A stretch of 36,593 nt of DNA from an uncultured Solirubrobacteraceae bacterium (GCA_902806215.1 CADCVT010000137.1:1-36593); one strand, 5' to 3'; counted from the stretch's first letter, positions 23,561 through 31,437 are shown. Notes: generated by a model not told the origin, from the sequence alone. Numbers and translations are program-made.

Positions 23561-23566
23561 GTTGTA
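23561..23566 (-). promoter_or_regulatory. Possible leaderless -10 hexamer of the WbpP-like gene
   Basis: TACAAC on the minus strand is 7 nt before GTG 23553. The last base is C, so it matches TANNNT imperfectly, but the position matches other starts in the window. No Shine-Dalgarno is present. Confidence 0.35.
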
Positions 23567-23593
23567 CCGCACCCGGCCCCACGTGACGCTACG

Positions 23594-24349
23594 GTGGGCC
23601 GCGTCCTGAGCAGCGAACCGCACCCTCACAACGTCGAATGGACGCCCCGGAAGATCGCGCGGTTCTGGGGCTGGTGGGGCGACCAGATGGGGTCGCAGGC
23701 CTTCTTCAGCCTGACCCACGGCCCGCGGCTGCTCGACATCGCCGGGCGCTCGGTCCGGTTCGACGGCGCCCGCGTGGTCGACGTCGGCTGCGGTCCAGGG
23801 CACCTGCTCGACCACCTGCTCGAACGCGGCGCTCGGTGCTCCGGCGTCGAGGTGGCCGAGACGCTCGTCGCCGAGGCGAACGCCCGCCTCGAGGGGCGCC
23901 CCTGCTTCGAGGGGGTCTCCCAGGGTTCCGTCGACCACCTGCCGCTGCCCGACGGCATCGCCGACGTCGCGTGCTCGCTCGAGGTCGCGGAGCACCTGCT
24001 CGACGACCAGCTCGACGCCCACGTCGCGGAGATGAGGCGGATCCTCCGGCCGGGCGGCCACCTCGTCCTGACCACGCCCAACCGCGAGGACCTGCGTGCC
24101 GAGCACGCGCTGTGCCCGGACTGCGGCGCGGTCTTCCACCGCATCCAGCACGTTCGGGCGTGGACAGCCGAGTCCCTGACCGCCGTCGCCGGCCGCGCCG
24201 GCTTCGAGCCTGTCCGCGTCGTCACGACGGTCATGGCGCCGACACGGACGCAGGTGGTGCTGAACGTCGCCCGCCGGCGGCTGCGGCCTCTGGTCGGGGC
24301 CCCTCGGCTGCCGCTGCCCCAGCTCATCTACATCGGCCGGCGCGACTAG
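23594..24349 (+). CDS. SAM-dependent methyltransferase
   Basis: This is a 251-aa class I methyltransferase. Motif I is VVDVGCGPGHLLDHLL, followed by HLPLPDGIADVACSLEVAEHLLD and RRILRPGGHLVLTTPN. It has a C-terminal Cys pair in ALCPDCGAVFHRIQH that could bind a metal or be structural. It probably methylates a sugar hydroxyl or carboxyl during glycan assembly. GTG 23594 (VGRVLSSEPHPHNVEW) is the first start that does not enter the divergent epimerase. A TACGGT overlaps that GTG, so the true start may lie slightly downstream, for example at CTG 23606. Its TAG shares a CTAG with the flippase stop. Confidence 0.85.
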   Translation: MGRVLSSEPHPHNVEWTPRKIARFWGWWGDQMGSQAFFSLTHGPRLLDIAGRSVRFDGARVVDVGCGPGHLLDHLLERGARCSGVEVAETLVAEANARLEGRPCFEGVSQGSVDHLPLPDGIADVACSLEVAEHLLDDQLDAHVAEMRRILRPGGHLVLTTPNREDLRAEHALCPDCGAVFHRIQHVRAWTAESLTAVAGRAGFEPVRVVTTVMAPTRTQVVLNVARRRLRPLVGAPRLPLPQLIYIGRRD

Positions 24350-25677
24350 CGAGCCGCTCCCGAGGCGCGTGGCCTGCGCAGCTGGCCGACGACCGACCGG
24401 ATCACGCCGGGCGGTGGCGGACGGAGCACCGCGCGGACAGGCGTCCCGGTCTGGGCGCGGAGGACCAGCAGCATGAGGCCGGCGAGCGTCCAGTAGGCGA
24501 TGGCCGACGCGATCGCCGCGCCGACGATGCCGAAGGGCGGGATCAGCAGCACGTCCAGGATGATGCTGAGAACCACCACGGACACCGCGGCGAGCGACAC
24601 ACGCGAAGGCGACGCCAGGCGGATGAGCAGCCCCCGCACCGGCCCCTCGATCGCCAGCCCGATCGCCCCGAACGCGAGGATGATCAGCGGCACGACGCTC
24701 TCCGTCCACTCCGATCCGTACAGGATCGCGATCAGGGGATACGCGGCCGCGGCGAGGAGGCTCGCCGCCGCTACCGCTAGCAGCCCCGCGAAGCGCGCCA
24801 GCTGCACGGTGTACTCGATCGCCCCCGCGTCGTCGTCCTCGGTCTGGCGGTTCAGGCCGGCGAGCGCCAGGCTCGACGCCACGAGGAACGCCACCTCTGC
24901 GATCGACGTGGACACGGAGTAGCGGCCTGCGGCGGCGGTTCCGATCAGGACGCCGACGAGCACGATGTCGAGCCGCATGATGAGGAACGCGCCGAGAGCG
25001 GTGGGGTGCAGCCACACCCCGAGGCCGAGCGCCCTCCGCCCCAGCGTGCCGGGCCACATCGGCAGCAGCGACCGCCAACCGACCCGGCGCGCGAGCGCGA
25101 GCGCCACGCCCCCGGTCCCCACGGCGAGCGCTCCCGAGATGACGGCAAGGACCGTGGCGGGCGCTACCGGTCCGACGACGACCTCGAGCAGCACCAGGGT
25201 TCCGAGCTGGACGCCCGCGCTGAACGCCATGGCGAGCCCGTAGGGCACCACGCCTCCGATGCGAAGGAGCACCGAGGCCCAGAGGAAGCTCGCCGAGGCG
25301 AGCGGGACGCCGGTTGCGGCGATGGCCAGCTCGGACACCGAGACGCCCTCGGGCAGGGCGGGGCGGATCGCCACTGCGAGCGCCGCATAGCCGACGAGCC
25401 CGACCGCGCCGACGAGCGCGCAGCCCGAGGAGGTCAGCCGCACGGCGGTCGGCGCGTCGAGCTCGCGCCGTGCCAGCAGTCTGCCGATCCCGCTCTCGAC
25501 CGACAGGTGCGTGGCGGTGCTGAGGATCGCCGCGAAGGTCGCGGGCAGGACGTACTCGCCGCGTCCAGCAGGACCCAGCACGCGGGCCGCCGCGACGTTG
25601 AAGCCGAACAGCAGCGCGAACTGCAGCAGCCGCAGGCCGATGAGCGCCGCGCTGCGCGATACGCCGTTGGGCGCCAT
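24346..25677 (-). CDS. Polysaccharide flippase, Wzx/MATE-like
   Basis: This is a 443-aa integral membrane protein with about twelve hydrophobic segments and few charges between them, consistent with the MOP/Wzx superfamily that flips undecaprenyl-linked repeat units across the membrane. N-terminal IGLRLLQFALLFGFNVAAARVLGPAGRGEYVLPAT is typical: the RVLGPAGRGEY segment is a hallmark of oligosaccharide flippases. ATG 25677 (MAPNG) is preferred because CATCCT lies 7 nt upstream; the adjacent ATG 25680 would add one Met. Its promoter and start overlap those of the divergent methyltransferase. It provides the Wzy-pathway export step that matches the WecA-ligase fusion nearby. Confidence 0.88.
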   Translation of the reverse strand: MAPNGVSRSAALIGLRLLQFALLFGFNVAAARVLGPAGRGEYVLPATFAAILSTATHLSVESGIGRLLARRELDAPTAVRLTSSGCALVGAVGLVGYAALAVAIRPALPEGVSVSELAIAATGVPLASASFLWASVLLRIGGVVPYGLAMAFSAGVQLGTLVLLEVVVGPVAPATVLAVISGALAVGTGGVALALARRVGWRSLLPMWPGTLGRRALGLGVWLHPTALGAFLIMRLDIVLVGVLIGTAAAGRYSVSTSIAEVAFLVASSLALAGLNRQTEDDDAGAIEYTVQLARFAGLLAVAAASLLAAAAYPLIAILYGSEWTESVVPLIILAFGAIGLAIEGPVRGLLIRLASPSRVSLAAVSVVVLSIILDVLLIPPFGIVGAAIASAIAYWTLAGLMLLVLRAQTGTPVRAVLRPPPPGVIRSVVGQLRRPRASGAAR

Positions 25678-25690
25678 CATCGGGAGGATG
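25675..25690. promoter_or_regulatory. Interlocked divergent leaderless promoter/start element
   Basis: Two opposite genes appear to start within 16 bp. Plus-strand CATCAT (25675-25680) is 7 nt before the plus ATG 25688. Minus-strand CATCCT (25685-25690) is 7 nt before the minus ATG 25677. Each hexamer contains the other gene's start codon. The GGGAGG directly touching ATG 25688 is too close to act as a Shine-Dalgarno. Confidence 0.45.
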
Positions 25691-26542
25691 GCAGCAACGT
25701 CAGAACCGGCGAGAAGCGCGACCGACCTCCTCCACGCAACCCGCCGCCGCGAGCTCGACCTGCTGTTCGGGCGCGTCCCTCCCGGCACGTTCGCGACCGG
25801 CCTGGAGCTCGGTGCCGGGGACGGCTACCAGTCCACGCTCCTGACGCGATGGGTCCGGCGGCTGACCAGCACCGACTACTGGGGGCCGCCGCCCGGCGAG
25901 CCCTCGGACGCGGTCGAGTACCGGCGATGCGACGCGGAGCGGGTGGACGAGGAGCTCCCCGACCGGCGATTCGACCTCGTCTTCTCGTCGAACATGATGG
26001 AGCACGTCCCCGACCCGCAGCGGGTCCTCGACGGCACGAGGCGCGTGATGGCGCCGGGAGCTCTCGCGGTGCACGTGATGCCGACCCCGTTCTGGAAGGC
26101 GACGCACCTCGCGGGGTTCTGGCCGAGCCGCGCGCGGACGGTCATCCGCGCCCTCCGCCGGCGACAGGCTGCGCTGGCCCCGCTGGCGACGGACGTGAAC
26201 AACCCGCACAAGGACGAGGGCTCCCCGCCGCGCCGCGCGCTCCTCGTCCCGCCGCCGCACGGCGCGGACGAGAACACGCTGGCCGAGCTCTGGCGATTCA
26301 GCCGGCGGCGCTGGCGCAGCGAGTTCGAGCGGGCCGGTTACGTGGTGGTGGCCGAGATCGCCGGCCCCGTCACGTCGGGGTACGGCTTCGGGCTCGACGC
26401 GACAAGGCGGCGGCTCGAGGTTGCCGGCGTGTCGTCGGAGACCGGGTTCGTGGTACGTCCAGCCGGCGACCCGTCGCCGTACGAGCCCTTCCTGACGGGG
26501 GATGCGCCGCGAACGGGCGCCGCACCCGTGCCGGGCCGCTAA
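25688..26542 (+). CDS. SAM-dependent methyltransferase
   Basis: This is a 284-aa class I methyltransferase. Motif I is LELGAGDGYQSTLL, followed by the acidic SAM-ribose strand LTSTDYWG, then FDLVFSSNMMEHVPDPQRVL and APGALAVHVMPTPFWK. A basic central region (RALRRRQAAL) may contact a lipid-linked substrate. It resembles methyltransferases of glycan clusters; the target is unknown. ATG 25688 starts only 10 bp from the divergent flippase ATG. An in-frame ATG 25640 exists but would overlap the flippase gene. It is followed by the WecA-ligase fusion 53 bp downstream on the same strand. Confidence 0.86.
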   Translation: MAATSEPARSATDLLHATRRRELDLLFGRVPPGTFATGLELGAGDGYQSTLLTRWVRRLTSTDYWGPPPGEPSDAVEYRRCDAERVDEELPDRRFDLVFSSNMMEHVPDPQRVLDGTRRVMAPGALAVHVMPTPFWKATHLAGFWPSRARTVIRALRRRQAALAPLATDVNNPHKDEGSPPRRALLVPPPHGADENTLAELWRFSRRRWRSEFERAGYVVVAEIAGPVTSGYGFGLDATRRRLEVAGVSSETGFVVRPAGDPSPYEPFLTGDAPRTGAAPVPGR

Positions 26543-26595
26543 CCTCGACCGACCCGACGTCCTGCTCTAGGTGGGAGCGGCGGAAGCCGTCCTCC

Positions 26596-29500
26596 ATGCC
26601 GCTCGAAGCCCGCCTGCTCACCGGCCTCGCTCTCGCGCTCGCTCTCGTCTACTGGACGACGCCGATCGCGATCCGCGTCGCGCACCGGTTCGAGTTCTAC
26701 GACAAGCCGATCGGCTACAAGGGCCATCGCGCCCCCACGCCCTACCTCGGCGGCAGCGCCGTCGTGCTCGGGTTCGTCGCCACGGTGCTCGCGCTCACCG
26801 GCGACTGGCAGCGCACGACGCCGCTGGTTGCCGGGGTCCTCGTGCTCTGGGTCGTCGGCACCGTCGACGACCGGCGACAGGTCGCGCCGGGCTACCGCGT
26901 GGCCGTCGAGTGCGCCATAGCCGCAGCGCTCTGGGCGACCGACCTCGGCTGGTCGCTCGGCCTGGGAGACGGCGTCGACTTGGTCGTCACGACGCTCTGG
27001 ATCGTCGGCGTCGTCAACGCCTTCAACCTGTTCGACAACCTCGATGGCGCGGCCAGCACGATGGCGCTCGTCGTCGCGTCCGCCGTGGCCGTCCTCGGCG
27101 TCGTCGACGGTGACGTCTGGGTCGCCGTCACGGCCGCCGCGCTGTGCGGTGCGTGCATCGGCTTCCTCCCGCACAACTTGGCGCTGCCCGGCGCCCGCAT
27201 CTTCCTCGGCGACGGCGGCAGCATGCCTGTCGGCTTCGCCGTGGCGGCGCTCGTGATGATCGGCGCGTCGAGCGCGGCGGCAGAGTGGCAAGCGCTCGTC
27301 CTGGGGCTGCTGCTCGTCGGCATCCCGGCCCTGGACACGACGCTTGTCGTCGTCTCGCGCCGTCGCCGCGGGATCTCGCTGCTCACCGGTGGGCGCGACC
27401 ACCTCACGCACCGCACGCTCGAGCGCGTCCGCACGGCCCGCGCCGTCGCGGTCGCCCTCGGCGGCACGCAGGCGCTGCTGGCGGCCCTGGCGATCGTCTC
27501 GGTCCGCGGGGGATCCTTGCTGCTCGTCGTCGCCGTCGCGCTCTACCTCGCGGGGGTCGTCACTGCGATCGCCGTCCTCGACGCGCCGGGTGCCAGGCCG
27601 GAGCCGACCGGGGCGCGGCCGGGCGCGACGTCGATGGAGGCGCCCGGCCGCGGGCCGCTCCTCCCGTGGGCGGCGCTCGCGCTCGCGCCGCTCGGGCTCG
27701 CCATGGCGCTCAGCCCATTCGCGGGCGGCTTCTACGACTCGGACGTGTGGACGCCCGCGGGGGTCGTCCTGTGCATCCTGCTGATCACGACGATCGTCGC
27801 TCGGACCGGCACGCTGCCGCGGCCCGCCATCGCCGCCGTCGGGCTGCTCGCGGCGCTCGCGGCCTGGTCGCTGGCCTCGGCGAGCTGGGCGGACTCGGTG
27901 GAGCAGGCCGTCGTCACCGGAAACCGCTGGGCGGTCTACGCGGTCCTCCTGGGGCTGCTCGTCGCGCTCGTCCGGAACGAGCACGCCTTCACCTGGCTGC
28001 TGGCGTCGGTCGCGGTTGGCGTCCTCGTCGTCGCGGCGGTCGTCGTCGCGCGCCTCCTCGACGGCAACGGCGAGGCGCTGCTCATCTCGGGGCGGCTCGA
28101 GGAACCCCTCGGCTACGCCAACGCGCAGGCGAGCGTGTTCCTCCTCGGCCTGTGGCCGTGCATGGCGCTCGCCGAGCAGCGCCGGAGTGCAGCGCTCGCG
28201 GCGGTCGGCATGACCGGCGCGACCCTCCTCGCGGCGATGATCGTGCTGTCCCAGTCGCGCGGCGTCACCATCGCTGCGATCGCGTCGGCCGCAGTCGTGT
28301 TCGCGTTCGTCCCCGGCCGCGTGCGCAGGGCCTTGGCGTTCGGGGTCCTCGGGCTGTGCCTGCTGCCCGCGTTGTCCGCCCTGCTCGACGTGTTCCCGAT
28401 CGGGCTGCGGGGCCGTGTCCCGGCCGACGTCCTGCAGGACGCCGGCACGGTCGCGCTGCTGTCGGCCGGCGCGGCCGGTCTGCTGTGGCTCGCCGCGAGC
28501 GCCGGCGCCGCCCGGCTGCACCGGCTGCAGTCGCCCGCGGTGGCCTGGACGCGGCGGGCGGTCGCGGCGGGGATCGGGCTCGCGGCGCTCCTGGCCGCGC
28601 TCGTGGCGGTCGTGTCGTTCGGCGAGGTCCGCGGCTATGTCGACCGCCAGTACGACGCCTTCGTGACGGTTGGCGGCGCGACCGGCGAGCCGACGGCGTC
28701 GCGTCTGGCCTCGGGCTCGGGCAACCGGTACGACTACTGGCGCATCGCCGTACGCGCCTGGCATGAGGACGAACTGCGCGGGATAGGCGCCGGGAGCTAC
28801 GACCGCCTGTACTTCGCGCAGCGGACCACGACCGAGGACATCCGCCAGCCGCACAGCCTCCAGCTCCAGACGCTGGCCGAGACCGGGCTCGTCGGGCTCC
28901 TCCTGCTCGCCGCGTTCCTGATCGCGGTCGCGGTCGGCGCGAGACGGCACATCGCCGCTGCGCGACGCGTGCGCTCGCGGGCGCCGTTCCTGACGGCGTC
29001 GGTCGGCGTCTTCGTCGCGTGGCTCGTGCACACGAGCGTCGACTGGCTGCACCTGCTCCCCGGCCTCACCGGTATCGCGCTCGCCGCGGCCGCAGTCCTC
29101 CTGGCTCGGCCGGACCACGAGGCCGCGGAGGCGCGGGGCGTCGTCGCGCCCGCGTCGCCGCGGCGGCGGGCGCCGCAGCTGGCCCTCGTCGGGCTCGGCG
29201 CGCTCGCGCTGATGGCGAGTGCGGTCAGCCTCAGCCGGCAGGCGCTCGCCGAGCACTATCGCGATCAGGCGCAGTCGGCGCTCGCGACCCGGCCGGCGGA
29301 GGCGCTCGAGAGGTCCAATCGCTCGCTCCGCCTCGACGCCGACGCGGTGCCGACCTATTACGCCAAGGCCGCCGCGCTGGCGCGGCTGGGCGAGGGCGCG
29401 GCCGCCGAGCGCGTTCTCACGGATGCCACGCGGCGGGAGCCGGCCGACTTCGTGACGTGGGCGCTGCTGGGCGACCTCGCCGTCCGGCGCGGCGACCTGT

Positions 29501-29625
29501 CCCGGGCGCAGCGCCACTACCGTCGCGCCTCGAGCCTCAACCCGCGCGACCCGGGGCTGCGGGCGCTGGCCGACGACCCGCGCCTGGCGGCGCAGCGGCT
29601 GGCCGGCGCGGCTCCCACCGGATAG
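26596..29625 (+). CDS. Fusion: WecA/MraY-like phosphoglycosyl transferase + O-antigen ligase/polymerase (Wzy_C) + TPR tail
   Basis: One uninterrupted frame encodes 1009 aa. Residues 1-330 are a polytopic polyprenyl-phosphate glycosyl-1-phosphate transferase: D91/D92 in VDDRRQ, N141/N144/D147/D150 in NAFNLFDNLDG, D206 in FLGDGGS and a basic His loop GRDHLTHR (266-273). It would load sugar-1-phosphate on undecaprenyl phosphate. After a Pro/Gly linker (about 335-350) comes a second polytopic part with the Wzy_C/WaaL pattern: SQSRG (552-556), YDYWRIAVRAW, then RQPHSLQLQTLAETG (H753). That half would ligate or polymerise lipid-linked glycan outside the cell. Residues about 885-1000 look like TPRs (LEDA-type helices). 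No stop separates the halves, so the first gene must read through; Met347 (27634) could give a separate ligase. Initiation and terminal steps in one chain are unusual. Confidence 0.85.
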   Translation: MPLEARLLTGLALALALVYWTTPIAIRVAHRFEFYDKPIGYKGHRAPTPYLGGSAVVLGFVATVLALTGDWQRTTPLVAGVLVLWVVGTVDDRRQVAPGYRVAVECAIAAALWATDLGWSLGLGDGVDLVVTTLWIVGVVNAFNLFDNLDGAASTMALVVASAVAVLGVVDGDVWVAVTAAALCGACIGFLPHNLALPGARIFLGDGGSMPVGFAVAALVMIGASSAAAEWQALVLGLLLVGIPALDTTLVVVSRRRRGISLLTGGRDHLTHRTLERVRTARAVAVALGGTQALLAALAIVSVRGGSLLLVVAVALYLAGVVTAIAVLDAPGARPEPTGARPGATSMEAPGRGPLLPWAALALAPLGLAMALSPFAGGFYDSDVWTPAGVVLCILLITTIVARTGTLPRPAIAAVGLLAALAAWSLASASWADSVEQAVVTGNRWAVYAVLLGLLVALVRNEHAFTWLLASVAVGVLVVAAVVVARLLDGNGEALLISGRLEEPLGYANAQASVFLLGLWPCMALAEQRRSAALAAVGMTGATLLAAMIVLSQSRGVTIAAIASAAVVFAFVPGRVRRALAFGVLGLCLLPALSALLDVFPIGLRGRVPADVLQDAGTVALLSAGAAGLLWLAASAGAARLHRLQSPAVAWTRRAVAAGIGLAALLAALVAVVSFGEVRGYVDRQYDAFVTVGGATGEPTASRLASGSGNRYDYWRIAVRAWHEDELRGIGAGSYDRLYFAQRTTTEDIRQPHSLQLQTLAETGLVGLLLLAAFLIAVAVGARRHIAAARRVRSRAPFLTASVGVFVAWLVHTSVDWLHLLPGLTGIALAAAAVLLARPDHEAAEARGVVAPASPRRRAPQLALVGLGALALMASAVSLSRQALAEHYRDQAQSALATRPAEALERSNRSLRLDADAVPTYYAKAAALARLGEGAAAERVLTDATRREPADFVTWALLGDLAVRRGDLSRAQRHYRRASSLNPRDPGLRALADDPRLAAQRLAGAAPTG

Positions 29626-29650
29626 CGGAGGCGTGTCGCGAGCGAGCGGC

Positions 29651-29656
29651 CATACT
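29651..29656 (+). promoter_or_regulatory. Leaderless-type -10 hexamer of the anchored-protein gene
   Basis: CATACT lies 6 nt before ATG 29663, with no Shine-Dalgarno between. It supports ATG 29663 over the longer open frame beginning at 29633. Confidence 0.4.
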
Positions 29657-29662
29657 GGACTG

Positions 29663-30172
29663 ATGCGACGCTGCCGCCGGAGCCTGCTTGCCGCCCTCGT
29701 CCTCCTCGCGCTCGGGGTCGCGGACGCCTCGGCGCAGGAGGACGGAGTCACGGTGGACCCGGACTCTCCGAGCGGCAAGGAGTACGCGATCCCGCTGGAC
29801 CGTGCCCGCCGCGACGCCTCGCCAACGCCGCGCGGCGAGGCGCCCCAGGCCCCGCTCTTCGGCGAGGGAGTTGGTGATCGTCCCGCGGGCGGCGACGGCG
29901 GTGCCGCCGCCGCGGGAGGCTCCGCGCCCGGAGCGTCCGGTGACCGCAATGGCGACGGCAGCGCGGGCGACGGCGGGACCGCGGAGGGCGGCGCCGGCGA
30001 GAACGGCTCGGCGGCACCCGGTGACGACGAGGCGACGCCGGAGGCCCTCCGCGCGCAGGTGCCGACGCCCGGTGCCGCGACCGGCACCCTGGCACTCATC
30101 GGCGGAGGCAGCGGGATCGCGCTGCTCGTCGGCGGCCTGGCCGGCCTCGCGCTGCGCCGGCGCTCGCAGTGA
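29663..30172 (+). CDS. Small secreted protein with C-terminal membrane anchor
   Basis: This 169-aa protein belongs to no family I recognise. An N-terminal signal peptide (SLLAALVLLALGVADASAQ) is followed by DPDSPSGKEYAIPLDRARR, which looks like a conserved short motif. A long Gly/Ala/Asp/Ser-rich disordered stretch comes next. The C-terminus is a single hydrophobic helix (LALIGGGSGIALLVGGLAGLAL) followed by RRRSQ. This tripartite tail (small motif TPGAATG, TM, Arg cluster) resembles sorting signals of sortase or exosortase-type systems, but no LPXTG or PEP motif is present. It lies 37 bp after the WecA-ligase fusion on the same strand, so it may be a surface acceptor or anchor for the glycan (speculative). 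Confidence 0.72.
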   Translation: MRRCRRSLLAALVLLALGVADASAQEDGVTVDPDSPSGKEYAIPLDRARRDASPTPRGEAPQAPLFGEGVGDRPAGGDGGAAAAGGSAPGASGDRNGDGSAGDGGTAEGGAGENGSAAPGDDEATPEALRAQVPTPGAATGTLALIGGGSGIALLVGGLAGLALRRRSQ

Positions 30173-30182
30173 CGCCGCTGCT

Positions 30183-31268
30183 TCAGCCGCGCCTGAAAGC
30201 GTCGAACGCCGGCTTGCGCCGGCCGTTCGCGTCAAGGAGCCCCCAGCGGATCTCGTCGCGCTGCGCGTTCGGCTGCTCGTCGTAGAGGCCGAGGTAGCCG
30301 AATGTGTAGATCCGCTTCCAGCCTCGTGCGACCCGCAGCGCGGAGCTGATCCAGCTCGCCTGCGTCCGGCGTGTGACGAAGAAGTTGAACTCGCGGTTGC
30401 GGCGGTCGGTCGGCAGCGAGTACTCCGACAGGAAGAGCCGCAGCTTCTTGCCGCGCCCCACGCGGTAGCGGTCGAGCCACCGGGCGAGCGTGTCGAGGTC
30501 GCCGAAGTCGGCGAAGCCGTTGCCGAGCGGGCTTGCTCGCAGGTCCGGGCGCCGGAGCGAGAACGGGTTGTGGCCGTAGAGGTCCATACGCGGCGCGCGA
30601 CCGTTCGGAAGGCGCATCGCCCGGATGAAGTTCAGCGGGCGGACCGTTCCGACGGTGTACGTGTTGCCGCCGATCACCAGGTTGGCGCGGTTGAGCGCCT
30701 TCAGCCGTCCGTACGCCTCGTCGAGGAGTTGCGCGTACAATCGCGGCCCGCGCGCGCCGCTTCCACGCAGAGGCCCCTTCCTGTCGCTCTGGAGGGGCTG
30801 GAAGTTGCTCTCCTTCGACGGTTCGCCCCAGATCATCCAGTGCCGCACGCCGGGGTACCGGCGGGCAGCGGCCTCGAGGAAGTCGGCGTAGTCCTTCGGA
30901 TCGTTGGGCGTCCACCGCGCGTCGCGCCCTCCGTTGGCCCAGCGCGGCGTGCTCGTGACGAGCAGACTCACGCTCATCCCATGGCCCGGGGCCTGGGCGG
31001 CGGCGAGGTCGACGTCCGCCGGCCAGCGGTAGGCCGGGTCGGCCGGGTCCCGCGGCGTCGCCGGCCGTGCCGAGGCGATGGCGCTCCACGAGAGCGTCGT
31101 CTGGTACAGGCCGACCCCGAGATCGCGATAGATCGGGAACTGCGATTTCCCGTCGCGCACCACCGGGCCCCAGATCGCCTTCTTGCGCGACGGCGCGGCG
31201 TCCGCGATCGGCGTCACGGCGCCGCCGAACAGGGTGACCAGCAACAACCCGATCACGAGCACGCGCAT
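30183..31268 (-). CDS. Secreted glycoside-hydrolase-like TIM-barrel protein (GH-A type)
   Basis: This 361-aa exported protein has a signal peptide (MRVLVIGLLLVTLFGGAVTPIADA). The mature part looks like a (beta/alpha)8 glycosidase of clan GH-A: GVGLYQTTLSWSAI for the first strand, a WGEP motif giving a candidate acid/base E149, and LFLSEYSLP giving a candidate nucleophile E282, 133 residues later. The usual NEP is changed to GEP, which is seen in divergent or non-catalytic members. It may trim or modify the polymer outside the cell. ATG 31268 is preferred because TACAGT is 7 nt upstream; GTG 31277 lies between the hexamer and the ATG and would add three residues. It ends 10 bp from the convergent anchored-protein gene. 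Confidence 0.8.
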   Translation of the reverse strand: MRVLVIGLLLVTLFGGAVTPIADAAPSRKKAIWGPVVRDGKSQFPIYRDLGVGLYQTTLSWSAIASARPATPRDPADPAYRWPADVDLAAAQAPGHGMSVSLLVTSTPRWANGGRDARWTPNDPKDYADFLEAAARRYPGVRHWMIWGEPSKESNFQPLQSDRKGPLRGSGARGPRLYAQLLDEAYGRLKALNRANLVIGGNTYTVGTVRPLNFIRAMRLPNGRAPRMDLYGHNPFSLRRPDLRASPLGNGFADFGDLDTLARWLDRYRVGRGKKLRLFLSEYSLPTDRRNREFNFFVTRRTQASWISSALRVARGWKRIYTFGYLGLYDEQPNAQRDEIRWGLLDANGRRKPAFDAFRRG

Positions 31269-31275
31269 CTGTGCC

Positions 31276-31281
31276 ACTGTA
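31276..31281 (-). promoter_or_regulatory. Leaderless-type -10 hexamer of the GH-like gene
   Basis: TACAGT on the minus strand fits TANNNT and is 7 nt before ATG 31268. It overlaps GTG 31277 and so argues against that codon as the start. Confidence 0.5.
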
Positions 31282-31426
31282 ACTGGGGGAATCGCTCGCC
31301 CGACCGCATCGCACAGGGATGTGGCGTGTTTGCGGTTTCGATAGGGTAGAAAAATTGGTCAGTCAGCTGTCACGCGGGGGGCGGGCGGTGGGTCTCACAG
31401 CAGAGCGAGCGTCGAGTTCGCCCAAT

Positions 31427-31431
31427 GGAGG
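31427..31431 (+). promoter_or_regulatory. Shine-Dalgarno deciding a TTG start
   Basis: GGAGG is followed by AACGTT and TTG 31438, a 6-nt spacing. It is the clearest ribosome binding site in the window and justifies the rare TTG start. Confidence 0.7.
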
Positions 31432-31437
31432 AACGTT

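Larger units (their letters stand above)
31269..31437. other. Longest intergenic region, divergent, AT-richer patch
   Basis: This gap separates the GH-like gene from the TTG-started secreted-protein gene. It contains the minus-strand TACAGT and, on the plus strand, GATAGGGTAGAAAAATTGG near 31340-31358, the most AT-rich patch nearby. TAGGGT at 31342-31347 could be a -10 for the downstream gene, with a leader of about 85 nt. I see no strong -35 or riboswitch-like fold. Confidence 0.4.

Noticed and set aside
26539..30099. Very long minus-strand open frame opposite the fusion gene (also long open frames at 4925-7354, 7039-9321, 9254-11044 and 15262-17019)
   Set aside because: These are GC-rich shadow frames: Arg/Ala/Asp-rich text without domains or membrane segments, opposite genes with clear motifs.
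29663..30172. LPXTG or PEP-CTERM sorting signal
   Set aside because: Neither motif is present before the C-terminal helix; only a loose TPG resemblance.
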